IMG/VR virus record: IMGVR_UViG_3300031521_000029
Location: 1-64,000 of that record
Direction: 5' to 3' (one strand)
Length of the DNA: 64,000 nucleotides
DNA from: a virus
The position numbers and the translations under genes were made by a program. Of the stretch, positions 37,437 through 46,594 are shown in pieces (position 1 is the stretch's first letter; every line of letters begins with the position of its first letter). Below the pieces are notes generated by a model. The model worked only from the letters and a program-made list of their open reading frames with translations. It was not told where the DNA came from and made no database searches.

Positions 37437-38291
37437 ATGAAATATCTAATTATTCCAGATGTACATAATCGATGGGAAGTTGCCGAAACTATCATCAACA
37501 AGGTTAAACCTGACATAACGATTTTCTTGGGCGATTATTTTGATGATTTCGGAGATAATCCAGGAATCGTATCAGATACCGCAGATTGGTTTAAGGAATC
37601 TGTTTATAAAAAAGACCGAATTCATCTCTGCGGCAATCACGATGCCCATTATTGGTTTAAAGACAATATTAGAACACGTTGTTCTGGATATGAGCAATTT
37701 AAATCTATCGCAATCAACGATGTGTTAACTCGTAAAGATTGGGAACAATTAAAGTTCTTTCACGTTCTGGACGGAAAGTGGTTGTTGAGTCATGCTGGCG
37801 TTCATCCTGTTTGGATTGACCCTGATAGTTTTAAATCATCCAACATTTCTTCAGCCAAACTGTCTGATGTTGTTGGAAAGCTTGAATATGATTCAATTCA
37901 AGCAACGAAGAATCTTTATGCTAATGGAGAGCATTGGTTCACTTATGCTGGATTCTCCCGTTCAAGCAGGTCACGTAGTTATGGTGGATTACTTTGGTGT
38001 GACTGGACACAAGAATTCAGTCCTATTCGAGGCATTCATCAGATTGTTGGACATACTCCACAACGTTCGTTAAAGTGGGTTGTGGCGCAAAAAGACGTAG
38101 AACAATATGGAATTCTTCTGTTAGAAGATACGTCAGTTACTACAACGTTTGGCAATAACGTTATGTTTAATCAAACATTAAGTGATGAAAATTCATATAA
38201 TATTTGCCTTGATAGTCACCCTGGCTCTCAATACTACGCCATTTATGAAAACGGCGCATTAACGATAAATAAAACCTGCGATTTAAAGTAG
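37437..38291 (+). CDS. Calcineurin-like metallophosphoesterase
   Basis: 284 residues. IPDVHNRW, FLGDYFDDF, CGNHDAHYW, SHAGVHP and VGHTPQ are the family's five blocks in order; of the STP-phosphatase/ApaH style. It could dephosphorylate proteins, diadenosine compounds or RNA ends. It has its own promoter and terminator, so it is a single-gene unit at the end of the RNA-repair region. Confidence 0.87.
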   Translation: MKYLIIPDVHNRWEVAETIINKVKPDITIFLGDYFDDFGDNPGIVSDTADWFKESVYKKDRIHLCGNHDAHYWFKDNIRTRCSGYEQFKSIAINDVLTRKDWEQLKFFHVLDGKWLLSHAGVHPVWIDPDSFKSSNISSAKLSDVVGKLEYDSIQATKNLYANGEHWFTYAGFSRSSRSRSYGGLLWCDWTQEFSPIRGIHQIVGHTPQRSLKWVVAQKDVEQYGILLLEDTSVTTTFGNNVMFNQTLSDENSYNICLDSHPGSQYYAIYENGALTINKTCDLK

Positions 38292-38315
38292 TTTGAAATT
38301 AAAATTGTAGGAACT

Positions 38316-38350
38316 GCCCGTAGTGGAAACATTTCACTACGGGCTTTCTA
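38316..38350 (+). terminator. Rho-independent terminator after 37437 phosphoesterase
   Basis: GCCCGTAGTG pairs with CACTACGGGC (38316-38325 with 38335-38344), then TTTCTATTT. Confidence 0.8.
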
Positions 38351-38360
38351 TTTATTGAAT

Positions 38361-38981
38361 ATGAAGAGAAATTGGAAATATCAAAATAATGGTGAACAAC
38401 TTGATGCTGATGATTCTCCAAAAATCATTACATTAGAAAAGTCTTCGGACTCGATGCCACAAGGAAATAGAATTTACTTTTACTCCGATGTAAATAAAGA
38501 TACTATTCTAAATCTTAACAGACAAATTGACGATTTAACACGACAAATGCAAATGATTCAATTTGGATTTAACCTACCACAACCACCACGTATCGAAATT
38601 CATATTTGTAGTGATGGCGGCGACGTTTTTGCTGGTATGGCAGCCGTTGATAAAATTATGGATAATATAGTTCCGGTTGACACATACTGCGAAGGTATGG
38701 TAGCATCAGCCGCAACCTTGTTATCGGCCGCAGGCAACAAGCGATACATTACAAAAAGTTCTTGTATGTTAGTTCACCAAGTTAGTTCTGGTCTTTGGGG
38801 AAATTACATGCAATTTAAAGATGAAATAAAAAACCTTGAACTATTAATGAACTTAATTAAAGGTGTATATTTGAAAAAAACCAAATTTAACCCAGATGAA
38901 TTGGACGAAATTTTAAGTCACGATTTATGTATGGGCGCACAACAATGTCTTGAATACGGACTCGTTGACGCAATTTTATAA
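38361..38981 (+). CDS. ClpP-like serine protease
   Basis: 206 residues. ICSDGGDVFAG is the glycine-rich strand, GMVASAATLL carries the catalytic Ser, and MLVHQVSSG the His; the third residue is probably an Asp in the C-terminal helix region. No ClpX/ClpA-type partner of its own is seen. In phages such proteins act as prohead proteases or modify host proteolysis. ATG 38361 is used; it is preceded by CTATTTATTGAATAT, nearly the HEG leader. A second ClpP-like gene is at 62200. Confidence 0.85.
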   Translation: MKRNWKYQNNGEQLDADDSPKIITLEKSSDSMPQGNRIYFYSDVNKDTILNLNRQIDDLTRQMQMIQFGFNLPQPPRIEIHICSDGGDVFAGMAAVDKIMDNIVPVDTYCEGMVASAATLLSAAGNKRYITKSSCMLVHQVSSGLWGNYMQFKDEIKNLELLMNLIKGVYLKKTKFNPDELDEILSHDLCMGAQQCLEYGLVDAIL

Positions 38982-38987
38982 TTACGC

Positions 38988-39015
38988 TTGACAACGACGA
39001 CGAACATGATAGTAT
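38988..39015 (+). promoter_or_regulatory. Sigma-70-type promoter for HNH gene 39079
   Basis: TTGACA at 38988-38993, 16-base spacer ending in TGA, TAGTAT at 39010-39015; 63 bases to the ATG. Confidence 0.72.
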
Positions 39016-39078
39016 GGAGAAGTAGTTTAAAACATAAACAGTAGTAAACATATGAGATAGAACAACAAAAGAAATAAT

Positions 39079-39756
39079 ATGAGTGTTATCAACAGAAACA
39101 TTGTCCTAAAGTTAAACAAGAATTGGCAAGCGGTTGGCATTTCCACGGTCGGCAAAGCTATTGTCGATTTGGCCGCAGGAAATTCCGCCCAAGCTCTGGA
39201 CTTTGAATACACAAAGGACGACAATGGAAATTACATCTTAGATGAACACGGGTTGCCCGTTTCAATCTTGCCTGGATATCCTATGCCTGTTGATTGGGAA
39301 ACGTGGGTGACGTTGGCAGTTCGTCCGTGGGAGATGGGAGATGCAATTCACTATGGTAGTGAAGGAAAACACATCATGCGAGCGCCAACCGTCTTGATTG
39401 CCTTGAACTACGCTAAAATGCCTAGGAAGAGTTTTAACGGAAAGCCATCTAGGGATGCAATCTACATTCGTGATGGTGGTATTGACCAATACACTGGCAA
39501 AAAACTAAAAAGAGACGAAGCGACGGTCGACCATATTTTACCTAAGTCCAAGGGTGGTAAAGACGAATGGGAAAACTTGGCTTTAACGAGTAAAGATGTA
39601 AACTCTCGAAAGGGAAATAAACTTAACTCCGAGGCGGGTCTGAGGTTGATTCGTCAGCCTAAAGCGCCAAAAAGCATGAGCGCTATGGAACTAATTCGTG
39701 AAGTTAAACATCCAACGTGGAAGGAACACCTTCCACATTTGATGGAAGTTTCGTAG
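39079..39756 (+). CDS. HNH endonuclease, McrA-like
   Basis: 225 residues. The N-terminal ~110 (LKLNKNWQAVGISTVGKAIVDL, with VDWETWVTL) form the domain usually preceding this HNH type. The nuclease part is RDGGIDQYTGKKL, VDHILPKSKGGKDEWENL and KDVNSRKGNK, with the DH-I/L-x-P-x-S/K-x-GG signature complete. Relatives are free-standing HNH proteins in bacteria and phages, not obviously mobile. Single-gene unit with promoter and terminator; possible role in host DNA degradation or packaging. Confidence 0.85.
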   Translation: MSVINRNIVLKLNKNWQAVGISTVGKAIVDLAAGNSAQALDFEYTKDDNGNYILDEHGLPVSILPGYPMPVDWETWVTLAVRPWEMGDAIHYGSEGKHIMRAPTVLIALNYAKMPRKSFNGKPSRDAIYIRDGGIDQYTGKKLKRDEATVDHILPKSKGGKDEWENLALTSKDVNSRKGNKLNSEAGLRLIRQPKAPKSMSAMELIREVKHPTWKEHLPHLMEVS

Positions 39757-39780
39757 GGAAACTACTCAATCGGTTAAACC

Positions 39781-39818
39781 AAATAAACTCCTGATAGAAA
39801 TATCAGGAGTTTATTTTT
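39781..39818 (+). terminator. Rho-independent terminator after HNH gene
   Basis: 16-bp perfect stem (39781-39796 with 39801-39816), GAAA loop, followed by TTTTT-like bases. Confidence 0.9.
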
Positions 39819-39843
39819 GCAATTGTCTAATTATTGTGTAACT

Positions 39844-40017
39844 ATGAAATCCTCCATCAAAAGAATTGTCGAAATAAAAGAAGACGGCGCCACAATTCAA
39901 ATAGAAATTGAAAAATCTATCATCGATTTTTACCAAAAAGAAACAGGCCGAAAGCGTATTACCGCTAAAGGCCTGTCTCAATTTTTTAATCGTTTAATTC
40001 AGAATTTCAACCATTAA
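39844..40017 (+). CDS. Small hypothetical protein (57 aa)
   Basis: ATG 39844 (MKSSIKRIVEI). Short beta strand pair and a helix-turn-helix-like end (GRKRITAKGLSQFFNRLIQNF). Could be a small DNA-binding or RHH-like protein. Converges on the vWA gene with a four-base overlap. Confidence 0.55.
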   Translation: MKSSIKRIVEIKEDGATIQIEIEKSIIDFYQKETGRKRITAKGLSQFFNRLIQNFNH

Positions 40018-40667
40018 GGAGTTTCATCTACTTCAATAGGAGCGAACGTAAACGCCCTTGACTTTTCAGCCGAACGATAACTAAGCGTACTCTTAGTCAA
40101 CGTATCAAAAGCATATGCGGTACCTGCTGAATCTGCCACATACCCAAGATTATTAGTTACACCCATAGAAGTTCCTACGGCCCATGTATCCTGATTTGCT
40201 CCAATGTAAGCAAAATCCCAACGATAAACTTCAGTTTGATGTTTGACCATTTCTGCAATTTTAACAGAACTATACGAAGCATCTTTAAAGTTCGTAAGTT
40301 TTGAATTGTCTTCACCGTCTGTGATGGTGACGACCAAAACTTTTTCAGGACGTTCAGATTCAGGAAGGGAAGCCAGCTTGGTTCCGATATCTACGATGGT
40401 TTTACCCAAAGAGTCGTACAATGCAGTTCCGCCTCTTGGTTGATATGTTTTTTCTGTTAAATCAGGAACTTTATTGATATCAAGATTCTCAAAAATTGTT
40501 TCGTATTCAGTATCGAATTGATATGCAAATACACGACACTCTCCGATATTTGCATCCTTTTGCGCTTTAATAAAAGCGTTGAAACCACCAATTATGTCAG
40601 AATAAATTGAAGTCATTGAGCCTGACCTATCAATGACAAGTATAATATATGTAAGTCCACTTTTCAT
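40014..40667 (-). CDS. von Willebrand factor A domain protein (cytoplasmic)
   Basis: 217 residues from ATG 40667; the open frame to 40733 would overlap the neighbour. MIDAS DRSGSM at 13-18, a Thr in GGTALYDSL and TITDGEDNS give the metal site. Same type as TerY-like vWA proteins, with no signal peptide. It may bind a partner in an Mg-dependent way; the DUF2828 protein is the second vWA protein of this window. The upstream 72-residue gene overlaps by four bases. Confidence 0.84.
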   Translation of the reverse strand: MKSGLTYIILVIDRSGSMTSIYSDIIGGFNAFIKAQKDANIGECRVFAYQFDTEYETIFENLDINKVPDLTEKTYQPRGGTALYDSLGKTIVDIGTKLASLPESERPEKVLVVTITDGEDNSKLTNFKDASYSSVKIAEMVKHQTEVYRWDFAYIGANQDTWAVGTSMGVTNNLGYVADSAGTAYAFDTLTKSTLSYRSAEKSRAFTFAPIEVDETP

Positions 40668-40882
40668 AGTTTTATAATAGAAATGTATGTTGTACTTGCT
40701 ACTGGAATCATAGTTTCTTTCAATGATGACCATTTTTTATCTTTAATATTTTTAACTTGACATTCGCCAAGAATTAAATAATCGGATTTCGATATATCTT
40801 TCAATGTTATATGGTTTTGTGATTCCACTTGAGCATTTATTAACATATCATTTAGAGTGTGAATAATTAATTGTGTTTTCAT
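40664..40882 (-). CDS. Small hypothetical protein (72 aa)
   Basis: Beta-rich, with KTQLIIHTLNDML, DYLILGECQVKNIKD and STTYISIIKL. Co-translated with the vWA gene. Promoter eight bases before the ATG. Confidence 0.6.
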   Translation of the reverse strand: MKTQLIIHTLNDMLINAQVESQNHITLKDISKSDYLILGECQVKNIKDKKWSSLKETMIPVASTTYISIIKL

Positions 40883-40890
40883 AGGTTCAT

Positions 40891-40918
40891 ATTATATACA
40901 TCATCATTAAAAAATCAA
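40891..40918 (-). promoter_or_regulatory. Promoter for the vWA pair
   Basis: TTGATT at 40913-40918, 16-base spacer, TATAAT at 40891-40896; eight bases to ATG 40882. Confidence 0.68.
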
Positions 40919-40976
40919 CACTTTTCATTTTTATAATTGTATTTATACATACAGACAACTAAAACTAATTGATTAA

Positions 40977-41651
40977 ATGTATATGAACGGAATAATTTAT
41001 TGTATCAAAAATAAAATTAATGGAAAATGTTATATTGGTCAAACAACTATAGGATTAAAACAGAGATATCAACTTAATTGGTGGAAAAAAAGTCACAATC
41101 CATACATAAAACATTCAGTTGAAAAATATAAACCAGAAAATTTTGAATTTCAAATATTAGAATCTAATATAACATCTATTGAAAAATTAAATGAATTAGA
41201 ATCTCATTACGCTATAACATTAAATACTTACATACCAAATGGATATAATATGCGTAAATGTGGTGACAATAGATTATGGGCAAAAGAATCAAAAGATAAA
41301 TTATCTGACTCATTAAGTCATGAAACAAAAGTAAAAGAGGTTTTAACAGGAAAAATTATAATCATTAAAAATTTTAGAAAATTTTGTAAAGAAAATAATC
41401 TTGGTTACACTTCTATGATGAATTTGAGATATGGAGTAAGTGACTATTCGCAAGGTTATGTTAGACCAGAAACCAATCCAAATGATACAAAAATGGGAAA
41501 GATTTATGAATTTATGACTCCTACAGGAGAAATAATACGTGGAACTATAACCTCAATATTAAAAAATTATCACAGTATAAAAAGACATAATCTCTATAGC
41601 CTCATAAAAGGAAAATGTAATACCGCTTTAGGTTGGTCATTTATAAAATGA
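40977..41651 (+). CDS. GIY-YIG homing endonuclease
   Basis: 224 residues. GIIYCIKNKINGKCYIGQT is the GIY-YIG core within the first 25 residues, followed by LKQRYQ (Arg) and a Glu in LNELESHYA. C-terminal DNA-binding repeats (VLTGKIIIIKNFRKFCKENN, and TPTGEIIRGTITSILKNYH) are NUMOD1-like. ATG 40983 is an alternative start. It is on the opposite strand to its neighbours and overlaps the 3' end of the GDP-mannose dehydratase gene by 15 bases. Confidence 0.84.
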   Translation: MYMNGIIYCIKNKINGKCYIGQTTIGLKQRYQLNWWKKSHNPYIKHSVEKYKPENFEFQILESNITSIEKLNELESHYAITLNTYIPNGYNMRKCGDNRLWAKESKDKLSDSLSHETKVKEVLTGKIIIIKNFRKFCKENNLGYTSMMNLRYGVSDYSQGYVRPETNPNDTKMGKIYEFMTPTGEIIRGTITSILKNYHSIKRHNLYSLIKGKCNTALGWSFIK

Positions 41652-42794
41652 TAAATCCGAACTAACCATTTTATCAACGAGATGATAAAAATCTACTTTT
41701 GGGTTCCAACCTAATTCTTCCTTTATTTTTGTCGGGTTGGCCCTAAGAATTTCAACTTCGGAAGGACGGTAAAATTTTGGATTAATTTTTACCAAAGTCG
41801 TACCGACCAACGATGAATCAGGCCCACTTTCGTATTTAAACGTTTCATCTACACCAGTTCCAATCCACTCGCCATCAATTCCAATACATTGGAATGCGTT
41901 TTCAACAAACTCCCTAATACTATGTTTTTCACCACTACCAACAATATAATCTGTAATAAATCGTGATAATGATTTACTATCAGTTGGTCGTGGAAAAATT
42001 CCAATGCCTAATACTGTCTTATGATATTTTTCTTGATTCAACATTCTCCATACGCCATCCATCATATCTTCTGCATCTGACCAATCACGTTGGGCATCAA
42101 TGTTACCAAGTTCCAATGGAACAATCGGTTTACCATTTGTAATAGAATCAAATATACTTGCTACCGCTTTAGTAATTTTTCTTGTAACAAATTCTTCACC
42201 ACGACGAGTTCCTTCGTGATTAAACAACCAACCTTGAACGGCATACATATCATACGATTCTCTATAAACCTTAACTATGGTTCTGGCCGCACATTTAGAC
42301 GCACCGTAAGGACTACGTGGTCTTGATGGATGGTTTTCATCTTGTGGTTCGTAGGAGACGTTTCCAAACTCTTCTGATGAACCGGCATTGTAAAACCTAC
42401 AATCAGATTTTATACGACGAATTGCTTCTAAGCAATCCAATACAGCCGTCGAATTAGACTCCCATGTTTGTCTTGCGAAATCCCACGAAGATGCTACGAA
42501 ACTTTGAGCCGCAAAATTAATGAAGTAATTTGGTTTAGCATACTCAACAATTTTATATATTGAATGAGAATCGGTGAGGTCAAAATTTACTAACTGAAAC
42601 CTTGGTTCGCTCTCAAGGTGACGGAGATTGACGTGATTTTCAACACTCAACCGTCTGGCGCCGCCGATTACAGAGACGTTAGTTTCACGTAAAAGATAGT
42701 CAATCATATGACTACCATCTTGACCCGTAACGCCTGTGATGAATACTACATCCCCTTCAGGACGAACAATATCTTGAATGTTTTTAATCTTCAT
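41637..42794 (-). CDS. gmd: GDP-mannose 4,6-dehydratase
   Basis: Converts GDP-mannose to GDP-4-keto-6-deoxymannose, precursor of fucose-type sugars. 385 residues, extended SDR family: GVTGQDGSH (21-29) binds NADP, SSEEFG carries the catalytic Thr/Ser position, YGASKCA the Tyr-x3-Lys pair, and NHEGTRRGEEFVTRKI and DAQRDW the substrate loop. Family length is 345-375. Phages use it for glycosylating virions or host envelope; the glycosyltransferase fragment at 62769 may be connected. Confidence 0.92.
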   Translation of the reverse strand: MKIKNIQDIVRPEGDVVFITGVTGQDGSHMIDYLLRETNVSVIGGARRLSVENHVNLRHLESEPRFQLVNFDLTDSHSIYKIVEYAKPNYFINFAAQSFVASSWDFARQTWESNSTAVLDCLEAIRRIKSDCRFYNAGSSEEFGNVSYEPQDENHPSRPRSPYGASKCAARTIVKVYRESYDMYAVQGWLFNHEGTRRGEEFVTRKITKAVASIFDSITNGKPIVPLELGNIDAQRDWSDAEDMMDGVWRMLNQEKYHKTVLGIGIFPRPTDSKSLSRFITDYIVGSGEKHSIREFVENAFQCIGIDGEWIGTGVDETFKYESGPDSSLVGTTLVKINPKFYRPSEVEILRANPTKIKEELGWNPKVDFYHLVDKMVSSDLSFYK

Positions 42795-42858
42795 GACTCA
42801 TACGTATGTATAGATTCACGTAGAATTTAATTATATTTCGGAATAGTATTTTTTATTT

Positions 42859-42996
42859 TCAAATGACATATTTGTATTTCATCTCAATGTTATCATAATA
42901 CCAATGACCAACATCATGAGTTGAACTGTTTGCGTGTGACAAACGTAACCACTCTTTATACCAATCAGAATTTATCCAATCCGTCGTCATCTTCAT
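42859..42996 (-). CDS. Very small hypothetical protein (about 45 aa)
   Basis: ATG 42996 (MKMTTDWINSDWYKEWL); ATG 42990 is equally good and the frame stays open to 43053 inside the neighbour. Trp-rich with a DVGHWYYDN segment. Overlaps the end of the 42965 gene. Weak support. Confidence 0.45.
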   Translation of the reverse strand: MKMTTDWINSDWYKEWLRLSHANSSTHDVGHWYYDNIEMKYKYVI

Positions 42997-43429
42997 CGGA
43001 TTTATCTGGTTGCTCTCCGTTTTTGAATTTTGAAAATTTTTTATGGAATTCATCGAAATTATCCTCCGTTAATCCTAACATGTTTACTATCGCATTTATG
43101 ATATAACAAGAGTGATACTTATCTATATTTTTTTCGGATAACTTCTTTGCAATCATGGATGCAAAATAAGTTAACTCCATTATCCTCTTTTTTTCTTCGG
43201 CGTCTTCTACACTATCAACTATTAAACCGGGAATCTTTTTTGTCTGGATGTCCTTTTGTGTATCTTTTATTATTGACATTCGTAACAATTCATGTAAAGC
43301 TACAGCATCAATTTTTGCTGACTTTATTTTGTCACGTAATTTTTTAACATCCTTCGCAGTGACCTTTTTAGCAATTGAGAATGTAGTTAAAATTCCTTCT
43401 TTGGCTAATATGTGATTAGTCGTGTGCAT
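42965..43429 (-). CDS. Hypothetical helical protein (154 aa)
   Basis: Mostly charged helices (AKDVKKLRDKIKSAKIDAVAL, EEKKRIMELTYFASMIAKKL), ending in a very acidic tail (DKSDEDDDGLDKF). No recognised family. The ATG is preceded by TATTTATTAACAT, similar to the other leader motifs. Confidence 0.6.
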   Translation of the reverse strand: MHTTNHILAKEGILTTFSIAKKVTAKDVKKLRDKIKSAKIDAVALHELLRMSIIKDTQKDIQTKKIPGLIVDSVEDAEEKKRIMELTYFASMIAKKLSEKNIDKYHSCYIINAIVNMLGLTEDNFDEFHKKFSKFKNGEQPDKSDEDDDGLDKF

Positions 43430-43449
43430 ATGTTAATAAATATACAAAA

Positions 43450-44178
43450 TTAAAATCTAGCCTCTACATTTCGGGGAGAACCTTGTATTCTATCTGGGTC
43501 AACGAAGTTGAATTCTACTTTACCTCTGCGAATATAACCACGGCCCATTAAAAACATACAATTATAACAAAGTATTTCTATATTCTCTAATAAATGGTTT
43601 TTTTCATTACCATCTTTAAAACTTATTAACAATGGCATTTTTTGGTCTGTTATTCGATGCTCACTGAAGCCACAATTTTCACATTTTGCCGCTTTGGTTC
43701 CACTTCTAATTACCATGTCTTTTAATCGGTATATTGGATAGTCTGGAAACTTACCTTCTAGGATTTGATTAAGAGGATATTTTCCTTTATTTGGAGACCA
43801 GTAATGTTTTCTATCACCTTTACCACATGGATTGGTTTTAAACAGATTGTATGTCTTTGCCCATCTTTTATAGAAATTATATCCAACGCCAAGATACTTT
43901 GCGCAACTAGCTGCGCTGTTAGCATGTTGTTGAGCATCCAATATTTCAGATTCTAACAAAGGTCTTGACCCTCTTCCTTTTTTAATTCTACTAGAAACAG
44001 ACTTAATTATGCCCATTGCTTTCAAATCTTCTTCTGGAAGTTTCAATTCTTCCAATATTTTATTGTTTTCAATATTGGCTATTTTTTGTTTCATCTCTTG
44101 TAGTTCTTTAACTACAACATCTAAAACTCTACTTTCCAATTGAGCCGGAGTCTGGCTGCTTGATATCATTTGTTCCAT
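43450..44178 (-). CDS. Coiled-coil protein with degenerate HNH/zinc region
   Basis: 242 residues. An N-terminal coiled coil (RVLDVVVKELQEMKQKIANI), then a helix-turn-helix-like AASCAKYLGVGYNFYKRWAK, and a C-terminal CENCGFSEH...ENIEILCYNCMF pair. The spacing recalls an HNH zinc finger in which the catalytic His has been lost, so it may be a DNA-binding regulator rather than a nuclease. The start overlaps the 44129 gene by 50 bases. Confidence 0.62.
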   Translation of the reverse strand: MEQMISSSQTPAQLESRVLDVVVKELQEMKQKIANIENNKILEELKLPEEDLKAMGIIKSVSSRIKKGRGSRPLLESEILDAQQHANSAASCAKYLGVGYNFYKRWAKTYNLFKTNPCGKGDRKHYWSPNKGKYPLNQILEGKFPDYPIYRLKDMVIRSGTKAAKCENCGFSEHRITDQKMPLLISFKDGNEKNHLLENIEILCYNCMFLMGRGYIRRGKVEFNFVDPDRIQGSPRNVEARF

Positions 44179-44521
44179 CGTCGCCTTTCAGACTTTCATT
44201 ACGAAGGTCATTGCCATACATCGTCATAAAATTTTTACGCATTATTTCAGCTTTATGATGAATACCAGCGTTAATTAATACGTGATATGTATTATAACAA
44301 ATATGTTTGGCCGGTTTTAAAAAATCTTTTTTTTCCCAACATTCAATTATAACTCCGACTTTAAAGTCGGATAGATTTTGTCTTTTTTCTACTGCTCTGG
44401 TTGCAGCTTCAACGTAAATATCATCAAATATATCCGAATCGATGTTAAATTCATCCATCCAGAAATCTGCGCATTTTACGACAACTTTTTTAATGTTTGA
44501 CGACTTCATATACTTTTTCAT
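44129..44521 (-). CDS. Hypothetical protein (130 aa)
   Basis: Helical, with VVVKCADFWMDEFNIDSDIFDD and NTYHVLINAGIHHKAE. No recognised family. Four-base overlap with the helicase gene suggests co-translation. Confidence 0.58.
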   Translation of the reverse strand: MKKYMKSSNIKKVVVKCADFWMDEFNIDSDIFDDIYVEAATRAVEKRQNLSDFKVGVIIECWEKKDFLKPAKHICYNTYHVLINAGIHHKAEIMRKNFMTMYGNDLRNESLKGDDGTNDIKQPDSGSIGK

Positions 44522-46155
44522 ATGCTTAAATCTAAATCACCATCATTTAAAAGGTCAAGGTTCTTAAGCTTTTCCTTTACATTCTCACAAACTTGTTCTT
44601 CAACTGTATTTGCCACAAACACAATTTTCTGAACACTTTTGCTTTTTCCATTTTCTCTCCATACTCTTCCGGTTGCCTGTCTCATTAACACTGCCGAATA
44701 ACTTGGTGACATTAATGCCAATCTAGGATTCAATCCATGAATATCATGAAGTGATAACCCTGCGCCGCCGGATTGAATGTTTACCAAAATTACTCTTTCC
44801 TTACCTGACTGAAAATCATCGACGTTCTGTTGTCTTTCATCATCTTTAGTCTTACCGTCAAAAATACATTTAGTATTAAGTCTTTTGGCTATAGCCTGTA
44901 ATGTTTCCGTAAAATTAACAAACACTACAATTGACATTCCACCTTCAAGACCTTCCTCAATCATATCAATAAATAAAGGAACCTTGATTAATTCTATTTG
45001 TTGTCTTGCTCTAAGAATCGCCGTAAGTTCACTAACTTTATCTGCCTTGGATAATTTAGCGAGTTTTAACAATTCCTTCTTCATATCAGAATGAATGTCA
45101 TTAATTTTTTTAACATCAACTTCATCCATGTTATAACAATCAGCAATAACCTCCGATTCAGGAAAGTTTGGAATTGTATCTCTTGTAAGACGAGTCCCAC
45201 GATTGACAAATATATCAGTATGAAGTTTCTTTAATACTTTTTGCCTTAACTTAATATCAGTTGTAAATTCCAATCCAAATCGCCCTTTAGAAACTCCATG
45301 TTCATAACACCACTGATAATATTGATTAGCTCCTTTAAATAGCTTTAAGCAAGTTCCAATTGTTCTAAGTTCTAATGGATTTGTAGCATTTGTTGCAGAA
45401 CAGAATAACATTTTATATTCTTGTTTCAATGCTTCCATGCAGGTTTTTGAATTCTTAGTTTTCCAATTCTTTAATTTTTGAGATTCATCCCAAATGATAA
45501 GAGTATTTTTTGGAATTTTCCATACAAACTTTTTCTTATGCGTCTTTCTATTTTCAACATAAGAAGCGAACGGAGAATCAGTTTTACCGATTCGAATCTG
45601 TTCATAGTTTACAATACCAACTAAATCATTTTTCATATCAAAATGATTGGTAATTACACGTCTCCACGATTCCATAACAGCTTTCGGACAAATTACTAAA
45701 ATCTTAGATTTCAATTCTCTCGCCACCGCACAACCGACATAAGTCTTACCTACGCCTACATCGGAACCATCAATAGCGCATCCAGTCGTGTTAATTGCAG
45801 TAACCAATCTACCAACGGAGTCAATTTGCCATGGACGTAGTCCGTTTGTATTTTTTACCTTATAGGGGGGTAGCCAAAACTCGTCGATGGCCTCTGGTGG
45901 TGGGGTGGGTGGCTTTTGTCCATCAATTTCTACAAAATTTGCCACATCGGTCTTGGTTTCGTAAAGATACCAATTATCATCTACTTTTGCAATAGAAAAT
46001 CCTTGATTCCATAAATGATATTTAGCAGTATTCCAAAACGAAAAAAACGAAGACCTATATTCGATAGGAATACACCACATACGACGCCACATCATGTCGC
46101 CATCTTTATTTTCCCACTGATATGGGTCTGACCAAGATATTTCTAAATTAAGCAT
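44518..46155 (-). CDS. SNF2-type superfamily 2 helicase
   Basis: 545 residues. Q-like region GLRPWQIDSV, Walker A SDVGVGKT (131-138), the DEAH-box equivalent IIWDESQKLKN, motif III CSATN, and in the second RecA domain VFVNFT, LVNIQSGGAGLSLHD and RQATGRVWRENG (motifs V and VI). The DESQ box and overall length are like phage SNF2 helicases that play UvsW-like roles in recombination or replication restart. A ~95-residue N-terminal domain is unrecognised. Confidence 0.88.
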   Translation of the reverse strand: MLNLEISWSDPYQWENKDGDMMWRRMWCIPIEYRSSFFSFWNTAKYHLWNQGFSIAKVDDNWYLYETKTDVANFVEIDGQKPPTPPPEAIDEFWLPPYKVKNTNGLRPWQIDSVGRLVTAINTTGCAIDGSDVGVGKTYVGCAVARELKSKILVICPKAVMESWRRVITNHFDMKNDLVGIVNYEQIRIGKTDSPFASYVENRKTHKKKFVWKIPKNTLIIWDESQKLKNWKTKNSKTCMEALKQEYKMLFCSATNATNPLELRTIGTCLKLFKGANQYYQWCYEHGVSKGRFGLEFTTDIKLRQKVLKKLHTDIFVNRGTRLTRDTIPNFPESEVIADCYNMDEVDVKKINDIHSDMKKELLKLAKLSKADKVSELTAILRARQQIELIKVPLFIDMIEEGLEGGMSIVVFVNFTETLQAIAKRLNTKCIFDGKTKDDERQQNVDDFQSGKERVILVNIQSGGAGLSLHDIHGLNPRLALMSPSYSAVLMRQATGRVWRENGKSKSVQKIVFVANTVEEQVCENVKEKLKNLDLLNDGDLDLSI

Positions 46156-46218
46156 ATTTATTCACATCTACAATCATATCGATTAAGTTATAAATTGTAG
46201 AGTAAAACATAAAATTAT

Positions 46219-46548
46219 TTAAAATTTGCCTCTATCTTCAAACCGATTAATGGCATCACTTCCAAATTCTTCATTTTTAAAATTGGATAGTTCATGAACA
46301 TCAGTTCGCATATAACTTCCATTTCTTACTATGCCTATGTTAAACTGGTCAGCCATAGCTCGTGTAATCATGACGCCTTGAGGGTCGTCATAACCATGTC
46401 CCAAATCTATAAGATTTTGAACATATTCTTTCCTAGAAATTTTAAATGCCCTAGGAATCATAGCATTTAAATACGCAACGAGTTCTGGTACCGTATTAAA
46501 GGTAACATATTGTCTTATCGTCGAATCTTGTATATATAATTTATTCAT
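46219..46548 (-). CDS. Hypothetical protein (109 aa)
   Basis: ATG 46548 (MNKLYIQDSTIRQYV) preferred to the upstream in-frame TTG-type start. Helical (RKEYVQNLIDLGHGYDD, ITRAMADQFNIG). No recognised family. A palindrome lies 20 bases upstream. Confidence 0.58.
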   Translation of the reverse strand: MNKLYIQDSTIRQYVTFNTVPELVAYLNAMIPRAFKISRKEYVQNLIDLGHGYDDPQGVMITRAMADQFNIGIVRNGSYMRTDVHELSNFKNEEFGSDAINRFEDRGKF

Positions 46549-46568
46549 ATCCACTATATGTAGTGTCA

Positions 46569-46594
46569 ACAATCTTATTATGTAGTAAGATTGT
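46569..46594. repeat. Inverted repeat in promoter-side gap
   Basis: ACAATCTTA and TAAGATTGT (46569-46577, 46586-46594), 9 bp around an 8-base loop, between the lipoprotein gene's end and the 46219 gene. No T-run, so a weak terminator or operator. Confidence 0.5.

Noticed and set aside
46156-46218. CTACAAT/ATTGTAG inverted repeat after the 46219 gene region
   Set aside because: Seven pairs around a long AT-rich loop, expected by chance in this composition.
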